Positions 22,687 through 36,280 of a stretch of 64,000 nt of DNA are shown here, in pieces. The notes under the pieces were generated by a model. That model was not told the origin of the DNA. It did not search any database and was given only the letters and a program-made list of their open reading frames with translations. The stretch comes from Membranipora membranacea (Eukaryota; Bryozoa; Gymnolaemata; Cheilostomatida; Membraniporidae): contig OU612075.1 in NCBI GenBank assembly GCA_914767715.1, forward strand, positions 2,666,001-2,730,000, given 5' to 3'. The translations under genes were made by a program, and so were the position numbers. Each line of letters starts with the position of its first letter. Positions within the stretch are counted from its first letter, which is position 1.

Positions 22687-24090
22687 CACGTCAGGCGTCA
22701 GAAGGGGTGCTCAGGGTGCTAAAGTGAGCACCCATTGGGAGGTTTAAATTTTTTTTTTTAACAAATGGAGTTGTTTATCCTTGTCAGTGTCAGAGGAACT
22801 CCTTGTAGCCAATAACTGGGCCAATCATTTTGCCCTGTTGTTGTTGTTGCCCAATCAACATAAATTCTTAATATTTTCATCTGATCAATTATCTACATTT
22901 ATCAAACTTTTATAAAAAAAAAAGTTGTGTGGGAGAGGAAGATGTGTGAGCATAGTGTAGTTACTGGCAGCTTTTGCAGATCCCTATGACTATGACCCCA
23001 TCACCCAAGGCCTATAAATTAGCACTGACCCACTAGTGACCAGGAAGTCCATGTGTGAAACCAGGGGGAGGGGGTGGCTTCCACATTCCCTGGTGAAACA
23101 CCAGCCCAGTCCCACCCAGTCCTCAACTAACTTGATTCAACTTCCACATATAATAAAAACATAGGGAAGTGTAAGTCTAAGTCTAATGTAAACCAATGCT
23201 AGTGAGTTCATGGTCTTGGTGTAGCACTGTAAGTCACATAAAAAGTGCTACTCAACCCACTATCACCACCAATGACTTGGAAAGTCAATTGCTGTCATTC
23301 TACCTACTTACTATCTGAATTAAGGTTGTTTTACCACATGAGGACTTTCTGTGAGTGAGCAGCCCAGCCCAGATGGTTGCCTAGGCATACACTTAACCCC
23401 ACAAAATAATTTAAGGGCAGTCTGAGCACCTCTACCAGCCCCAATGGGTGCTCAGTCAACCACTGCCTTGATGACATAACTAAATAACTATCTCAGGCGA
23501 ACACAGACATCCTAAAGGCTCAATTCTCTGGCCCTCATTAACATCCACTGCTCTGATGAGGTAGACGTGGGCCAGGTAAACGATTCCTTTTCCAGGCTAC
23601 ACAGCAGAAAACTGGAGCTGGGTACGATTGTACCATTCTGCAACGTCAATGACTAATAATCAATCAAATAAGGCCTAATAAATAATGGTCTTGCAGGTGC
23701 AAGAATGCTGTATGTATTTACTGGTAGTTCACTAAGTACTCTTTGGTCTGTTTTTAATCCAACCATTTTTTAAATTTGTTCACGAATAAACTATCTAACT
23801 AGGCTACTACCAGGGAACTCAGTGTTTTCTTTTATCGCTAGAACGTTCAATCGGGGCCCGGGCAAGAGGCTGTTGCTGTTAAATATTTTTTGTATCATGC
23901 TTGGTGTTGCTCATCCATAAAAGTTGGCTGGTATGTACCAGAATGTCTCTTTTTTGGTCTCGAATTTCAAAAAATTTCCGTCGGAGGGAGGGCGCTTGGC
24001 CGCCCCTCCCGTACCCTCCCCGCTTACACATGCCACTAACTACTCCACAGCTAAAAGGAGCACCCCTTGGTAAATCCTTCTGACGCCCAT
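22687..24090. mobile_element. Candidate 1.4-kb non-autonomous DNA transposon (unit 1)
   Basis: A 9-bp direct repeat GACTGCAAG flanks the stretch (22678-22686 and 24091-24099). Near each end lies an inverted GGCGTCAGAAGG (about 22694-22705 and 24076-24087). A second inverted pair built on GAGCACCCATTGGG (22726-22739 and 23439-23453) lies inside, perhaps a nested element. No transposase frame is visible. It was copied with the block and is nearly identical to 39060-40455. Confidence 0.4.
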
Positions 24091-24250
24091 GACTGCAAGT
24101 CATTGCCAACGACCATTTTTTGTTGCTCTTCTTGCAGATGCAGGTTTCTTGTACTGAGTGTGGAGTAAGGAAAACACACAGTATATATCAGCATCCAAAG
24201 TATTTCTCTGTCTGATCAGCGCAGGTTAATTGTGATGTGTACAAGTTATC

Positions 24251-24355
24251 CCAACACCCCTTTGGGATAATCTCCACACCCCTTTCAATAATCTCCACAC
24301 CCCTTCCAGTAATCCCCACACCCGTCTCAATTATCCCCACACCCCTTTCAGTGTG
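24251..24355 (+). repeat. 21-bp minisatellite, five units
   Basis: Five imperfect units of the form CCACACCCCTTTCAATAATCT. Because 21 is a multiple of three, the minus strand reads as a repeated RGVEIIE-like heptad, which I regard as incidental. The unit 2 counterpart is 40617-40720. 24356-24689 holds nothing that I recognise. Confidence 0.8.
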
Positions 24356-24689
24356 ACGTGTTATGATCCCACCATCAGCATCCACATATCAAGGCTCCAC
24401 AGAAATAAACCTGTCATAGAAGAGAGGAAGTGCTCGGGAAAAGAAAACTCTGAGTTGCATAAAAGAGCTGCCTGCCTGAGTGGTAAGATTGGCAAAGAAC
24501 AATTAATTTCTACAGCCTCCATGGCATTGGCATCATTGGATGTCAGGGTTTTGACATATAGGCTACAGGGTGTTAATGCATGAACTACTCATTCTGAGAA
24601 ATATCAGTGGCAGTATCCGCCAGTATAGCATGACAAACATACACAATATCTTATTTTGCTAAAATGTAGCAATATTATACACCATTATT

Positions 24690-25487
24690 TAGCAGCCGAT
24701 TCAACACAGTGCTTTATAACTAAGCGCTTAAATGGAACCCATTTATAATGACTCATGGGGTTTCCCATTAAAATAAGACCCAGTAGCTGGCAGACAGTGC
24801 AGTTTCATTCTCTATTCATAAACTGATCAATCAATTTATTTGAGGCTAGTTGACAAAGCTTCCTGATTGATATCAGTTGTGTCTAGTTTTCTCTGCCTTC
24901 ATTTTAGATTCAATCTCACATTCACTCAGTATTTATATCTAAAGGTTGTCGCTGAGTAACAAATAGTGGTCACCTGCAGTTAGAGGAAACACCAAACTCA
25001 TCATTATATAGAGAGGAGTGAAGTAGTTCAACTTCTCACAGCTGTAAGATTTCAAAGTTTCACTTCAGTGTAGGTCCATATTTGAGGTTCTTAACACAGG
25101 AATATGCCAGTTGCCTGAGGATCCATAAGGCTGTTCCGTTGCATAATGGTAAGGTAGGGGTGAGCACTGAGCACTCTCTCAACAATGGGACCGTAGTCAG
25201 GTGATTGTGGGGCAACACAATTGGGCAACTGCTGATTGATCATCCATAGCATAATCTTGGTTATTTGTCTGTTAATACCTACGAAAAATACCAATAGTCT
25301 ATTATATTTTGGACTAGGTAGTTGCGGCCTTATATTTGAGCCGAGCTTTTGCTTGATGAGATGGTTTTCCTGCCAGCTTCACTACCCAGATGCTTTCCTT
25401 AGATGTGTGTTCGAAGATTTTGGGGCATAATTCTCTCATATTTTCTCATTTGGCAATACATTCAGGTCCAGGAGAGCCAAAGCCAAG
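24690..25487 (+). promoter_or_regulatory. Shared upstream block of TRIM copy 3
   Basis: Homologous to the regions upstream of copies 2 (about 5615-6803) and 4 (about 41040-41840), ending at the RING exon. Its start, around the motif CAGCCGATTCAACACAG, is a natural boundary between duplication units 1 and 2. It presumably contains the promoter. I did not find a convincing core promoter motif. Confidence 0.5.
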
Positions 25488-28400
25488 ATGGCAACTGCAG
25501 CGCAACCTGAGGAGGGAGCTGTCATTTCCTGTAGTACCTGCCTGGAGGTAGAAGGCTACTTACTGAACCCAAAGAGTCTACCATGTCAGCATATAGTCTG
25601 TGTCAGATGTCTGGAGGATCAGGAAGGAGACGGGAAGTCTGTCAAATGCTCCATATGCGAGTAAGTTCAAATGATTTCCTCTGCAATGTTTTATGATGGC
25701 GTGAAACCAAATAAAACTAAGCCATTGCTCCAATAACATACAGGCAAAAAAGAAGTTTACCTATGATCACGATTCACTCTGAGAGGTTAAGGGGGGCAAC
25801 TCTTTAACTGCTCAGTCGCCAGTTAAAAATGCCATGAATATTCATAAGCTTATATGAGGGGCACCTCAAAGTTCAGATGAAGCTGATCTTATTGACCCAA
25901 AGCAATTGAAATTATTTTGTGTATCTGTAATTTAACAGAAAACAATATATGATGACGATAGAAGAACTACCATCTGCTTTAGTAGGAGATGATTCTGTCT
26001 GTGATCCTTGTAAGAAGAGAGGAGTGCAGAGTCAGACAGCTAAAGTATTCTGTACTGAATGTAAAAGGAAATACTGCGCTGTGCATGAGGAGGTTAGTGG
26101 AGTACTACAAGAGGTCCCAGCGATAGGCCAATGACCCTAACATGTACGCTGTGTTGTATAGGGTGGCAATGGTGGATTGGGATGAGTTTGGTAAATGCAA
26201 GTGCAAGACTCCGAGTAGTGAATAGCGGGCTTGCTAATTAATGCCAACAACCTATTCTTTTTCGGGGATGGTGAGATTGCGCAATCGGTTTGTGTGCTTG
26301 CTATTCACCGCCAGGCGATTGGTGCCGTAGGATTCGTGTTAGAATCCTACTGAAGGAGCTTTCATGATGGATTGTCCGACCCTCAGCACCTTCCGATTTA
26401 TCTCTCTCTTGACAGGTCCTGTTGATTTCACAGAGAGACTGCTTTGCTGATTCAATAAAAAAGAATGATACATCCCTTTCTCAAATCTCCTCAACAAAAC
26501 ATTGCCTCTGCTTAGTGAAGTTAAAAGCTACTTCTATGTCCAATAATTTATGGTGTTGTCTTCTGATAAATCACCCCATGATATTGTCTGCCAAAATGTT
26601 AAGTGAATAATAATAATAGTGATCACACAGTAGAAGTTGCAGCAGGGAGGGTGCAGGCCACCTTATCATTAATATCAGTGTGGGAGTTATACGCACATGT
26701 CAAAAGAGGAGGTAAATCCGTACAGAAAATTCCAGATTAGCTTTTGATATTAATCATAACTACATATATCTCACCTACTTATCTCACTGTTATTCGTTTT
26801 AGGCACACGAGGACCTAAACGAAGGTCATAAGATGATTTCTATTAAGTCGTACAAAGAGTCAGCTTTCTCTGAAGAGCTTCGTTACTGTGAGCATCACAA
26901 GTCTGAGCCTGTTACTATCGGATGTAAAACATGCTGGATAATACTCTGTCCTCTCTGTATATCATCATCTGGTAACTGTGACTATGGTGAGTGTGATTAT
27001 CCAACATAACTTGGATTCAACTTTCACAGATTTCTCAGAAATTTCTCTATCATATGTGGAAGAGGGAAACCTGGTATTGATACCTGTCCTTGCAATCCGT
27101 GCCTACCTTACCATACATCTATAGTGAACACATGTTTTCAGTAGCATACCGCGATAAGTAGTATTTTGTTTGTAATCAATTCCCACTTTGCTCAACATAA
27201 TATGTAATAAGTTGACTAGAAAAGTTCAATAAAACAACCCACAGCCTGCTGATACCTATTTAAATCCAATTGACTTGGATTGTTCAGTTTTCTTTAATCA
27301 TTTAGAACAGTTCGACCGTGGTTTACTGAAGAATTTAAGCCTAAACAACAATATGAAAGTGAGACAAAACTATGTTTTCCACGTCCTTCACAGGTAGACC
27401 TCACAACTTGATGGCTCTCATTGAGTTGGAGAAGGAGTTCACTCAGTACCTGGAGCCACTTAAACAGGAGTTAGAGGATCGTTTCGATGAGTTTTCTGCC
27501 ATCGTCAAGGAGACGACACTGAATCTGAGCCATTGGGACATTGAGACAGAGCAATCGATCTCTGCTCTGCACAAAGCTAGAGATGAGCAGGTAACTTCTC
27601 CCACAAAAGGATGAATTCGGGATATGATCACCTTTTTGCAGACGATTGCACCCTGAGGGGTATGGTCATTATTAAATACCAGATCTGAAAACGTGAAAGT
27701 CTGTTAGAATGATATATACCAGTCAGAGCCAATATGAACTTCTTCTCGTATCCTGCAGCAATTTCGGGTTAAAGTTAGCGGTTTTGGTGTTTTAAAAGAT
27801 ACCCTGTGAAATCCACATAAAGGCTGGGGATGAAGCCCCCCCCCCCCAACATGAATTTTATATTGCTTCATATCCTGATTGTAGCTGAGGGAGATAAATG
27901 CGAAATGTGCAAGTCTTGAGGATGAACAAAGAAGGTCAAGAGGTCAAGGTAAAGAACAGCTCTCTGAGTACAAAGAGAAGGCAGGAACTAAACTATCAGA
28001 ACTCCATGAGTCTCTGATGAGTATGAGACAGGATATCTCACAGAGACATGTGGTGAGGATTTTAATGCAAATCAAGACCCCTAAACATATTACTTTGCAT
28101 GTTACCTTTCTGTAAACATATGTAGGGCCTGTATTATGAGCAAGTTAGGAGATTTGCACCGGTCTGAATTCTGCAAAGAAACAGTGGTTTGTGATTTTCC
28201 AAAACCTTGAAATTGCCGGCAATACTTGAATGTCTTCCATCGGAACAACCACTTGTCTGGTTTCTGTCAGATTATATTGATCTGTTGTTATTTCATATAT
28301 TGATCAATACCATGGACCACCCAAGATAAATATCATTTGTAACCCCATTGTGTGATCAGCAAACAACAAGTTGTAGGCACTCAGTATTTTAATTCAAATT

Positions 28401-30311
28401 TCTGATCATTGTTTCCGTTTTCTATATAATACCCAAGAAATTACAGTCTAATCCAAGTCACAGACTTTGAGATTCATGCCTTGTGTGATCGTCTGTACAG
28501 CTGATCCCCTGATCACACAGTTTTCTATATCTTAAGCAATCCTTTTTAGAGAGTTTGGGTCAAACTCCCTGGTCTTTACTACAACTAAACCTCTGCCATT
28601 ATTTTAGGAGTTACCCCATCTTTTTCCATGAGCATACTTAATTAAGAATCTTTGTAATGTGAATGTTTCCACCTATATGATGGCTGGCCATGCAATTGGT
28701 TTGTGAACCATCACAACGCATATTTCATTACAAGAGATAGAACGTGTCTAATCAGTTGTCATGGATTCAACATTTTTTGCTCTTTTAAGGTTGATAATTT
28801 GAATGCAAGAGGGTCATTTATAAAGCGAATGAGTTCATTTATGAAGGCAAAGTTCCCTGGTATAGCGATTCAGAGGCAGCAAGTGCTCGTCAAATCAGGT
28901 ATGGTTAGAAATTCAGAATTCAGTTGGGTATCCTCAGGCTTAACAAAACCTCACAGACACAGCAAACAAATATTTCAGGCTAGAGTAAAGCTTTCTACAA
29001 GTCGCAAACTTGCACCTTTTCATCTGTTCAACTTCTTGTAATAATAGTTTGCCAAAATAAGAATATGGAAATAATTGCTAATTGCATGGCAATTGGCATA
29101 ATGTATTATTATATCAGTAACTTTGTGATGTCTATTTAATAGGGACAGAGTCCAGAGATATTGAGATGAAGACTGAAGCTGCTGACGACATCATTATTTC
29201 GCCTCCAGGAAACGAGCATTTTTTTCTTCCGACCTCTCTCCAGTTAGTGAAACAAGTTGCTGTAAGATACCCAGTGAGAGTTTGCCATTATCAAGGCTGC
29301 ACGTACGTCGGAAAGCAGAACTATGATGTCGACAGAATCGATAGAGATGGAAATGTTACTAAGTCATTCATCAAATTACCAGGATATCCGGCTGGTATAA
29401 TCGCTCATGAGGACAGACTGTACATACTGTTGGGAGGAGGCCAGCCTTCTGAGGACAGACTGTACATATTTTTGGGAGGAGGCCTGCCTTCTTCAGTACA
29501 TGTATATGATCTGAATGGTACACAGCTGCACACCTGGAAACATGAAGTTAAATGGCATAAATATTTTGGTTGTGGTCGCGCTCTCACTGTTGTCAACAAT
29601 CTACTTGTTATCGCAGACAGAGGAGGGAAATGTTTCATCATATACAGCCTGACTGGAGCACTGATACGAAAATTTAACTGTGATCTTATAGGTGAAACAG
29701 ATGTATCGCTATGCTTCGACTCAGGAGGCTCAATCTTAGTAACAAATCATACGACCAAGCCTCATCTATACAAATTTAATCTAGAATCAGGAGTTGTACA
29801 ATGGAGGTCTGATGAGATTCCAAATCCTGCTGCTGTTACAAAGTTATCCAATGACTATGCACTCACTTTTAAATCGGACAGAAGTAATGAGATCAAGCTC
29901 TTCATCTCTGACACAAATACAGGTGAGTTATATTACATTATATTTGGGCCTTTAACAAGCAACTGCCCCCGGTCCCACTAAAAAGGCTTGTTTTGTAATA
30001 ATAAAGCTCTTCTACATGAACAAGAAAATGACAGATTTGGGTTCCTTGTGTTGTTTTTGTTGGTGTTTCACCCGCTTTACTACGTTGTTTATATCTCCTC
30101 ATTACGAAGCTAGGGGACAACTTGGAAATCAGCTTATTTAATAAGCAGTTTTCTTATAATTATTTCAGGTGTATTGGTGACAGAACTGAACGATCCAGAT
30201 ATCCAACCCAGACGCTCCGATGTATATGATGTATGTGTTGATGGTGATACTGTCATTGTACCTAGAGTGGATGAGAATGTTGTTCTGTTCTACAAGCTGA
30301 AGTATGATTAG
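25488..30311 (+). CDS. TRIM copy 3: intact RING/B-box/coiled-coil/beta-propeller E3 ligase, 635 aa
   Basis: Exons 25488-25660, 25939-26092, 26803-26986, 27394-27590, 27885-28052, 28790-28898, 29143-29922 and 30169-30311 total 1908 nt with no internal stop. Domain order: C3HC4 RING (residues 15-57), B-box 1 (about 79-118), B-box 2 (about 138-168), coiled coil (about 175-325), C-terminal propeller-like repeats (about 340-635) of the NHL/TRIM56-like kind. TRIM proteins of this plan are ubiquitin E3 ligases: the RING binds the E2, the coiled coil dimerises and the propeller selects the target. Compared with copy 4, exon 7 is 45 bases longer through an in-frame tandem duplication of EDRLYI(L/F)LGGG. 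An AATAAA at 30394-30399 is a likely poly(A) signal. Its RING exon resembles that of copy 1 (EVEGY), whereas copies 2 and 4 share EVDGY. Confidence 0.88.
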
Positions 30312-32105
30312 AGACTGGGATAGCACTTATCAGTAAGCATACTATGTTTTTTACCATGTCTTTGATCAGTAAACCTGAATAATTATTAAACTTAATAAAA
30401 TCATCATCACTAATGGAAAGCGTTAAAGTTGTTCTCTCTTGGAATTTTCCTCTCTTATGATAAAATGTCGAATTGATATTTCCGTTGCTGAAAACATATC
30501 TGGACTTTTCTTACTGAAAAAATAAGTGTTAAGATTTCAATTTTCCAGATTGAGCAGTAGATCTTAGTTTCTGAATTAGAAAAATCTTCAGATATAAAAT
30601 CAACTTGAACAAACTTGCTGTCTGCGCTGTTATAGTAATTAATCTAGCCTCGTCTCCAAGGGTAGACCTCTGCAGAATTAGTCACTTTTGTGCTGCAATA
30701 GTCTTGACTCTATTTGTAGACTCAGATAGCAACGCATTGTAAGAAAACGATAAAAGGGATAGTGTGATTCAGATGAGCAGAAGTTGATTAGAAGCTGTTA
30801 TGTTTCTTACAACTGACTGTTGTTGTATCTGACAATTATTAACATGCGAAGGAATAAACCAAGGTACTGTAAGTCTTACACTAAATGCTGGTATCTGCAG
30901 ACATAATTCAGTAGTAGGAGAATGCTACTTTGGCTGGAATAGTTACGTCAGCTTAATGGTGTCTGAGACTTATTTGGACAGAACTGTACAAAACTACTAA
31001 CAACTCTATGTCTATTCTATGTCTATGTCTATGTCTGCTTTTTATTTCTTACTCGAATGATTGCGCTCAAAAGTCATCTTGTTTTAGTGTATTACTTTTT
31101 GTTTATTGACTATGTGGCACTTTGCCTCACCAAAGCTTTGGTTGTAAATATATGTGCTTGGACATCCATTTGTGTAGCTGTATGTTTTTGGTTTTTTTGT
31201 CATGATATCCGACTTTTTACTGAATGCTTTTCATCAAGCTTGCTTGCAGTTGTTTTCTGTATCTTTATCAGTGATACATCATCCACACCATAAATATGAC
31301 ACTTAAGCATTCAACCCTACAACTAATATTTTTACCTCCAAAGACAAAAAATACATCCATTGTTCAGGCTGTATTCAATTCAACTATGAACAATCATTCA
31401 GGCAGCCAACGAGATATTGACATGTTCTATTTGTAGCATCACTTTATTATTTCAAGACATGAACAACCACTGTTCTGGCGTTCTGTATTTATCTCAGTAG
31501 GGCTAATTATCATGTATTAAGAGGTTGTGAGATCCTAAAAAGATCCAGCCAGGTTTGTTTACACTTTTTGTTGATTTGTATTATGGAAATCAACGTTATC
31601 GTCTAGTTTTTTGCTATTAAACCAACTTACTGATTATTCTATATGCTTGCTCAAAAACATTCTTGTACTTTGTCCCATTTACTATTCTTTTAGGTATTAA
31701 AAGCAAAATAAAGAACACAAATCAAATTAAAATAAATTTTTAGTTCATTTTAGTTCGGTTAAATTTACAGGCAATAATAACAAAGGCGATAAAAAGATTA
31801 TGCTAACAAAATTTGAAAATGAGACGATGGATGGATGGATGGATTTTATTACTATCACTGACAGCATTATTAAAAGAAAAAAATGAGTCGCAAAATACAG
31901 TGTAATTGCTGGCACTTTGAATCAGCAAGAAAAAGCGAAGACACTTGGAATAAAAAATCAAATCTCTGTCTAAAAAAGTATTTCGTTTAAAATAAGAGTG
32001 ATATGACGCAGAAAACAGTCTCTCCCCAGTGAGCTTCTATGGGAAAGATGGCTAGGATTACTTTTACATAGATAAGCTTGGGTAGTTCACGATGGTTGAG
32101 AGTCT
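30312..32105. other. Intergenic spacer, unit 2 (TRIM copy 3 to Ig B)
   Basis: Matches 11351-13113 of unit 1 apart from indels, including the insertion annotated at 31825-32040. No gene seen. Confidence 0.6.
31825..32040 (-). mobile_element. Retroelement 3' fragment with (ATCC)n tail
   Basis: About 215 bases present in unit 2 but absent at the equivalent point of unit 1 (about 13039-13047, where GAGACAGAATGGG is continuous). On the minus strand it ends AATAAAATCCATCCATCC, the tail style of many LINE or SINE 3' ends. No coding remnant recognised; flanking duplications are unclear. Confidence 0.45.
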
Positions 32106-32333
32106 GTCCTGTTTATGACAAAACAGAGGGTGGGCTGACCCTAAAGAGGGACGCAAGTTGCCCGTAGTCCTCGTACTGAGAGTGTGATATATCCTAGTAA
32201 ACTAGAATGCATCCCAGAGGTGAGGCCATGGTGGACCTCCTAATCATAAGTGTGCAGCAAGCTGCCAGAAAACAACACAGGCACTTATCAGCCATTGGCA
32301 GTGACACTTTGATCTTAGCCAATAGGCCGAGAG
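32106..32333 (+). mobile_element. About 230-bp interspersed element (unit 2 copy)
   Basis: Counterpart of 13114-13342, at the same position in the duplicated block, so it was inserted before the units duplicated. An open frame of about 80 codons over it is not conserved as protein and is rejected as a gene. 32334-32630 is extremely AT-rich. Confidence 0.6.
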
Positions 32334-35300
32334 TCCGCAGTGTGCTCTACACCGGCATTGAGCACTTTCGGAGCCTATTGAATCACAGTCATTTCCTAGA
32401 GCTGCAGAAGCAATACTACTGCTGGCACTCTCAATTATTAAGTTAATCTCTCTTCAATTATACCGCCAATTTCTCGAAAAATTTAAAAAAGTTATAAGAT
32501 ATTATTAAATAATTATATAAAAATTTATAAATATTAAAAAGTTAAATATTCATAAAAAGGTTTATTATTAATATTATAAAAAAAAAATTATAAAAAGTTA
32601 TAAAATGAAACAACGCTCAGCCACTCACAAATTCGATTTTCAGAATATAGAATTAAAACCTTAAATTCGTATATTTGTTTGTAGTTGATGGTGTACGGAT
32701 AGGTCAGATTACAAGGCTTGCCGAGCCTGTAGTAAAGTTTGCTGGAGAGAGCGCAACATTGCCATGCTATGTCTCCAGCCCACCCGGTTCCAACATCATT
32801 GGATGTATTGTTATCTAGTATTATAATTATAATTTGTGTTTGCAAAAGCGCTGGTTGTACTATAGGCCAAAAATCAAAGTCATTGCACATGTATTTGAGC
32901 TGGAAACAATGCGTTAACTGAAACAAAAAAAATTTTTGGAATGTTGCAAATACTCAGTATAAATCTACTACCTTAAGAATATTATTATTATTATGAACTT
33001 TATTAAACACCGATCAATGCATGAAGAATATAAGACCATGTGAGAAAAAATAAAACACTGTTGAGTAGTATCAAGGTGCTATGGAAATAATATAAAGTAA
33101 CTTACTTTATACTAAGCTACTATGGGCAACCTAGGTTTTCTGGGTTCCAATCCATATTTTGTTAGGTGCCTTTGCCTTATGACTCATACAACTTAATAAC
33201 GATGTATCAAAGATGTAGGTTTAAACTATTTTTTTTAACATTTCAATATGAATGGATATTTTCACAGGTAACATGAAGTTATCTGAACAGTACCAGTGGC
33301 AGTAAAACGATAACACAGAGTTGTAACGACGATGATGATAATGATAGCGATGAAGACGGCGAGCTGAAATATGAGATTAACTGTCCAGCAAACCTAGGTA
33401 AGAAATCACTGAGTCCACAAACTCAGACTATGGTTTAAACTCCCTTAATCGCTCCTCCATACTTTGGCATACTATTTGCTCAGGCAGGGGATTGGTGGGA
33501 TATACAGAGTGCAAAACAACTATTGTCGGAAGCTTGGGCTAAAATCCACTTTCTGGATTTGATTTGTTTATTTTATCGGGTAACGTATAAAAAATGTGTG
33601 AGTTTAAGATGATGAGGCTCCATATGTGCAGTAGCATAGCTACCCGAGGCGCAAGAGCCTTGAGTTGGGTTGGAATTTATTTGACTCTTATGAACATTAC
33701 CCTTCAGCAGCGGAGGCGCCCACAATGAGGCCAGCAGGCGCTGCTTTAAAACCGACTTAAATGATTCAATACATTTAATCGAACGGATTGAAAGAAGCCA
33801 GCTGTTCCAAGCAACAGACGCTTGGTAGTCAGGTTGACGATGACCACAGGCAGATGTAGAGGGAGGGTAAGGCAGGTCAAGGAGAGATTTGCGAGTGGTG
33901 TAGGCGGGAGTAGGAGGAGTTGATGAATAAATTTAAACACAGTCCAAAAGTAGATGTATTTTGTCTCTAAATTGGTGCATAGGTATGCTCTGCACTGCTT
34001 GCAAGGTGAGTCAACCTTGTGTCAAAAGCGTGACCTTGCCTTTGAGGGCTCTGTATATTTTGCCAGTTGTTATATAACAATTTAAGTTTGACAGATTCGA
34101 CTTGATTTAAATTTGACATACCAATATCCTTCTCTAGTAGGAGGTTGAACAGAAAATCGTCCCAAACAACTTTTAGGAATGTTCGACAAATATCGCAACT
34201 GCAAATAATTCTGCTCAAACATTATCTGGTTTGAGAATTTTCTCTCGATTATAACCAGAATAGTAACAATTCACAACTTCCAAAGAGGTAGACTTACTTT
34301 TGCAAGTCACGAGCCACAGATCATAAGTCATCAACTGTTGAAGCTCAAAAAATTTGAGAACAACATATCGTTTCTTTTTGTAGGTACTGTGATATAATAT
34401 CTGACTGAGAATTCACTAGCACTACAAGATTCCGGAATGTACCAGTGTGGTACATATGTAGAGGGAGCTTCTAGGCCTACAGATATTATGTCTACCAAGA
34501 TAGCCGTTCTCTCTCCTCCTAAGGTGAAGTGTTATAATTTTCACATAACACACATGACCACTATTTTAGATACATAGCCTGAGATGTTGGGACAGGAGAA
34601 TATATGAATTGTGGTATTTAACTCTCTGTGTGGGGATAAGGTCTTCCCATTATTATATCTTCTTCTCTGAAGGCTTACTCTTTGACTCTCTGTCAAAGTT
34701 GAGAATCCACAACAAATATTGGGTTTTAGGAAATGATGATTTTTCTGAAGCATAATTTCAGTAACAGATAAGATAATTCTTGGGATTACTTTTGAATTGA
34801 TGCTTTTTATTTTTGTTGCTTTCAGATGTCATTTGCAGCTTCCACTTTGGTAACTCACTCTTTCCTTGGTATGAATGTCGCAATGACATGAATGGCCGAG
34901 GCAGAACCTGCACCTAATGTCACATGGGGTAAAGCTAACTGCAAACCACTGCCAGATAAAGGCAGATCCTACCAGGTGAAGCTGCCAGCAGGTGCTAGAC
35001 GATCGGTACGTTCTATCTTGATACTTCAGTAACTTATGGCTGGTTCACATTGACTTCAGTAACTTATGGCTGGTTCATATTATTGTCCCAGACAGCTATC
35101 CCAGATAACCATCCCAGTCAAGGTGACCATGAAAATAACACAATCCCAGTCTGCCTGAGTCGGTCTGGGATAGTATCTGGAAAGCTCGTCGAACTTTCCA
35201 GATACTGTCCCAGACCGACCCAGACTCATTTTACATCTGGGTACTATGTGAATACAACATTGGGATGATCGGACACCATTGGGGACCATTGTGGACCATA

Positions 35301-35923
35301 TGGGACAATCTGGCACAATCCTCTACAAACACACATCATAATTATACCAGAGCACTATTCAAGACAAAAACATATTTGCTTCTCTGGGATGACTTTGCAA
35401 TGTGGACATAAGACTGGAACCATCTAGGATGGCATCCCAGTGTAAACTGGGACAAATTGGACAATGCTTTAGCTAACCCAGTGACCTTGAGTATGAATAT
35501 CCTTTTTTAAAGCGGAACATTAATTAACGTTTGCAAACATGTCATCAGACTTGCGCAAATAATATTTTTGGCGGATCCGATATTCTTTGCGACATAATCT
35601 TTGCAACATTTGTTTCATTGTAATCACTTATTATACATAGATAACAGATCTGATGATACTTAACTTGACTAATGAAGACAGGGGATCCTACAGGTGCAGT
35701 GCAGACAACTCTGTAAGGCCTCCAGATCAGATGTATTCCTACCTCTCTATAGAATTTGCGCCGTCTGTCGCTCCGGTAGAACCAAGTTATGGCGCTGCCA
35801 CCTCGGAAGCCACGGCAGCCATGCTCTGGTGTCAAGTTGACGGTATGTCTATATTTATGTACCATTCCATAAAGCATTTATGATAAGATATGATTTATTT
35901 TAAAACCCTTCACAGAACTAATG

Positions 35924-36280
35924 TCCGTGGTGCAATGGATAGGGCGTGGGTCTTTCAATTGAGAGGCCCCGTGTTCGATTCCCCGCGTATCATGGTGGTG
36001 TCAGGAAGGGCATCCGACCTCAAATGCTCCTGCGCCACACTAGTCTATAAAGTCCGTAGACCCATACTCATGGTACCGGAAACAAATAAACCGAAAATCA
36101 TCTGGTTTCTCACACGGTATCACAGGGTATCACACGGTATCACAGGGTATCACAGGGTATCACAGGGTATCACAGGGTATCACAGGGTATCACAGGGTAT
36201 CACAGGGTATCACACGGTATCACACGGTATCACACGGTATCACACGGTATCGAGACTATAAACAAACATGTGTTTTTCTT
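35924..36280 (+). mobile_element. tRNA-derived SINE with 14-unit 10-bp tail (Ig B intron 6)
   Basis: Flanked by perfect 11-bp duplications CAGAACTAATG at 35913-35923 and 36281-36291. Head: A box TGGTGCAATGG and B box GTTCGATTCC. The tail at 36111-36250 is 14 units, a mixture of CACAGGGTAT and CACACGGTAT, followed by a 30-base terminal segment. This copy defines the element's borders and therefore also those of the expanded copy in Ig A. Confidence 0.85.

Noticed and set aside
24188-24385. Small protein with repeated RGVEIIE heptads, minus strand (also 40553-40750)
   Set aside because: It follows from the 21-bp minisatellite. There is no conserved flank, domain or splice context.
32207-32446. 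79-codon open frame in unit 2
   Set aside because: It overlaps the 230-bp interspersed element and is disrupted in the unit 1 copy.
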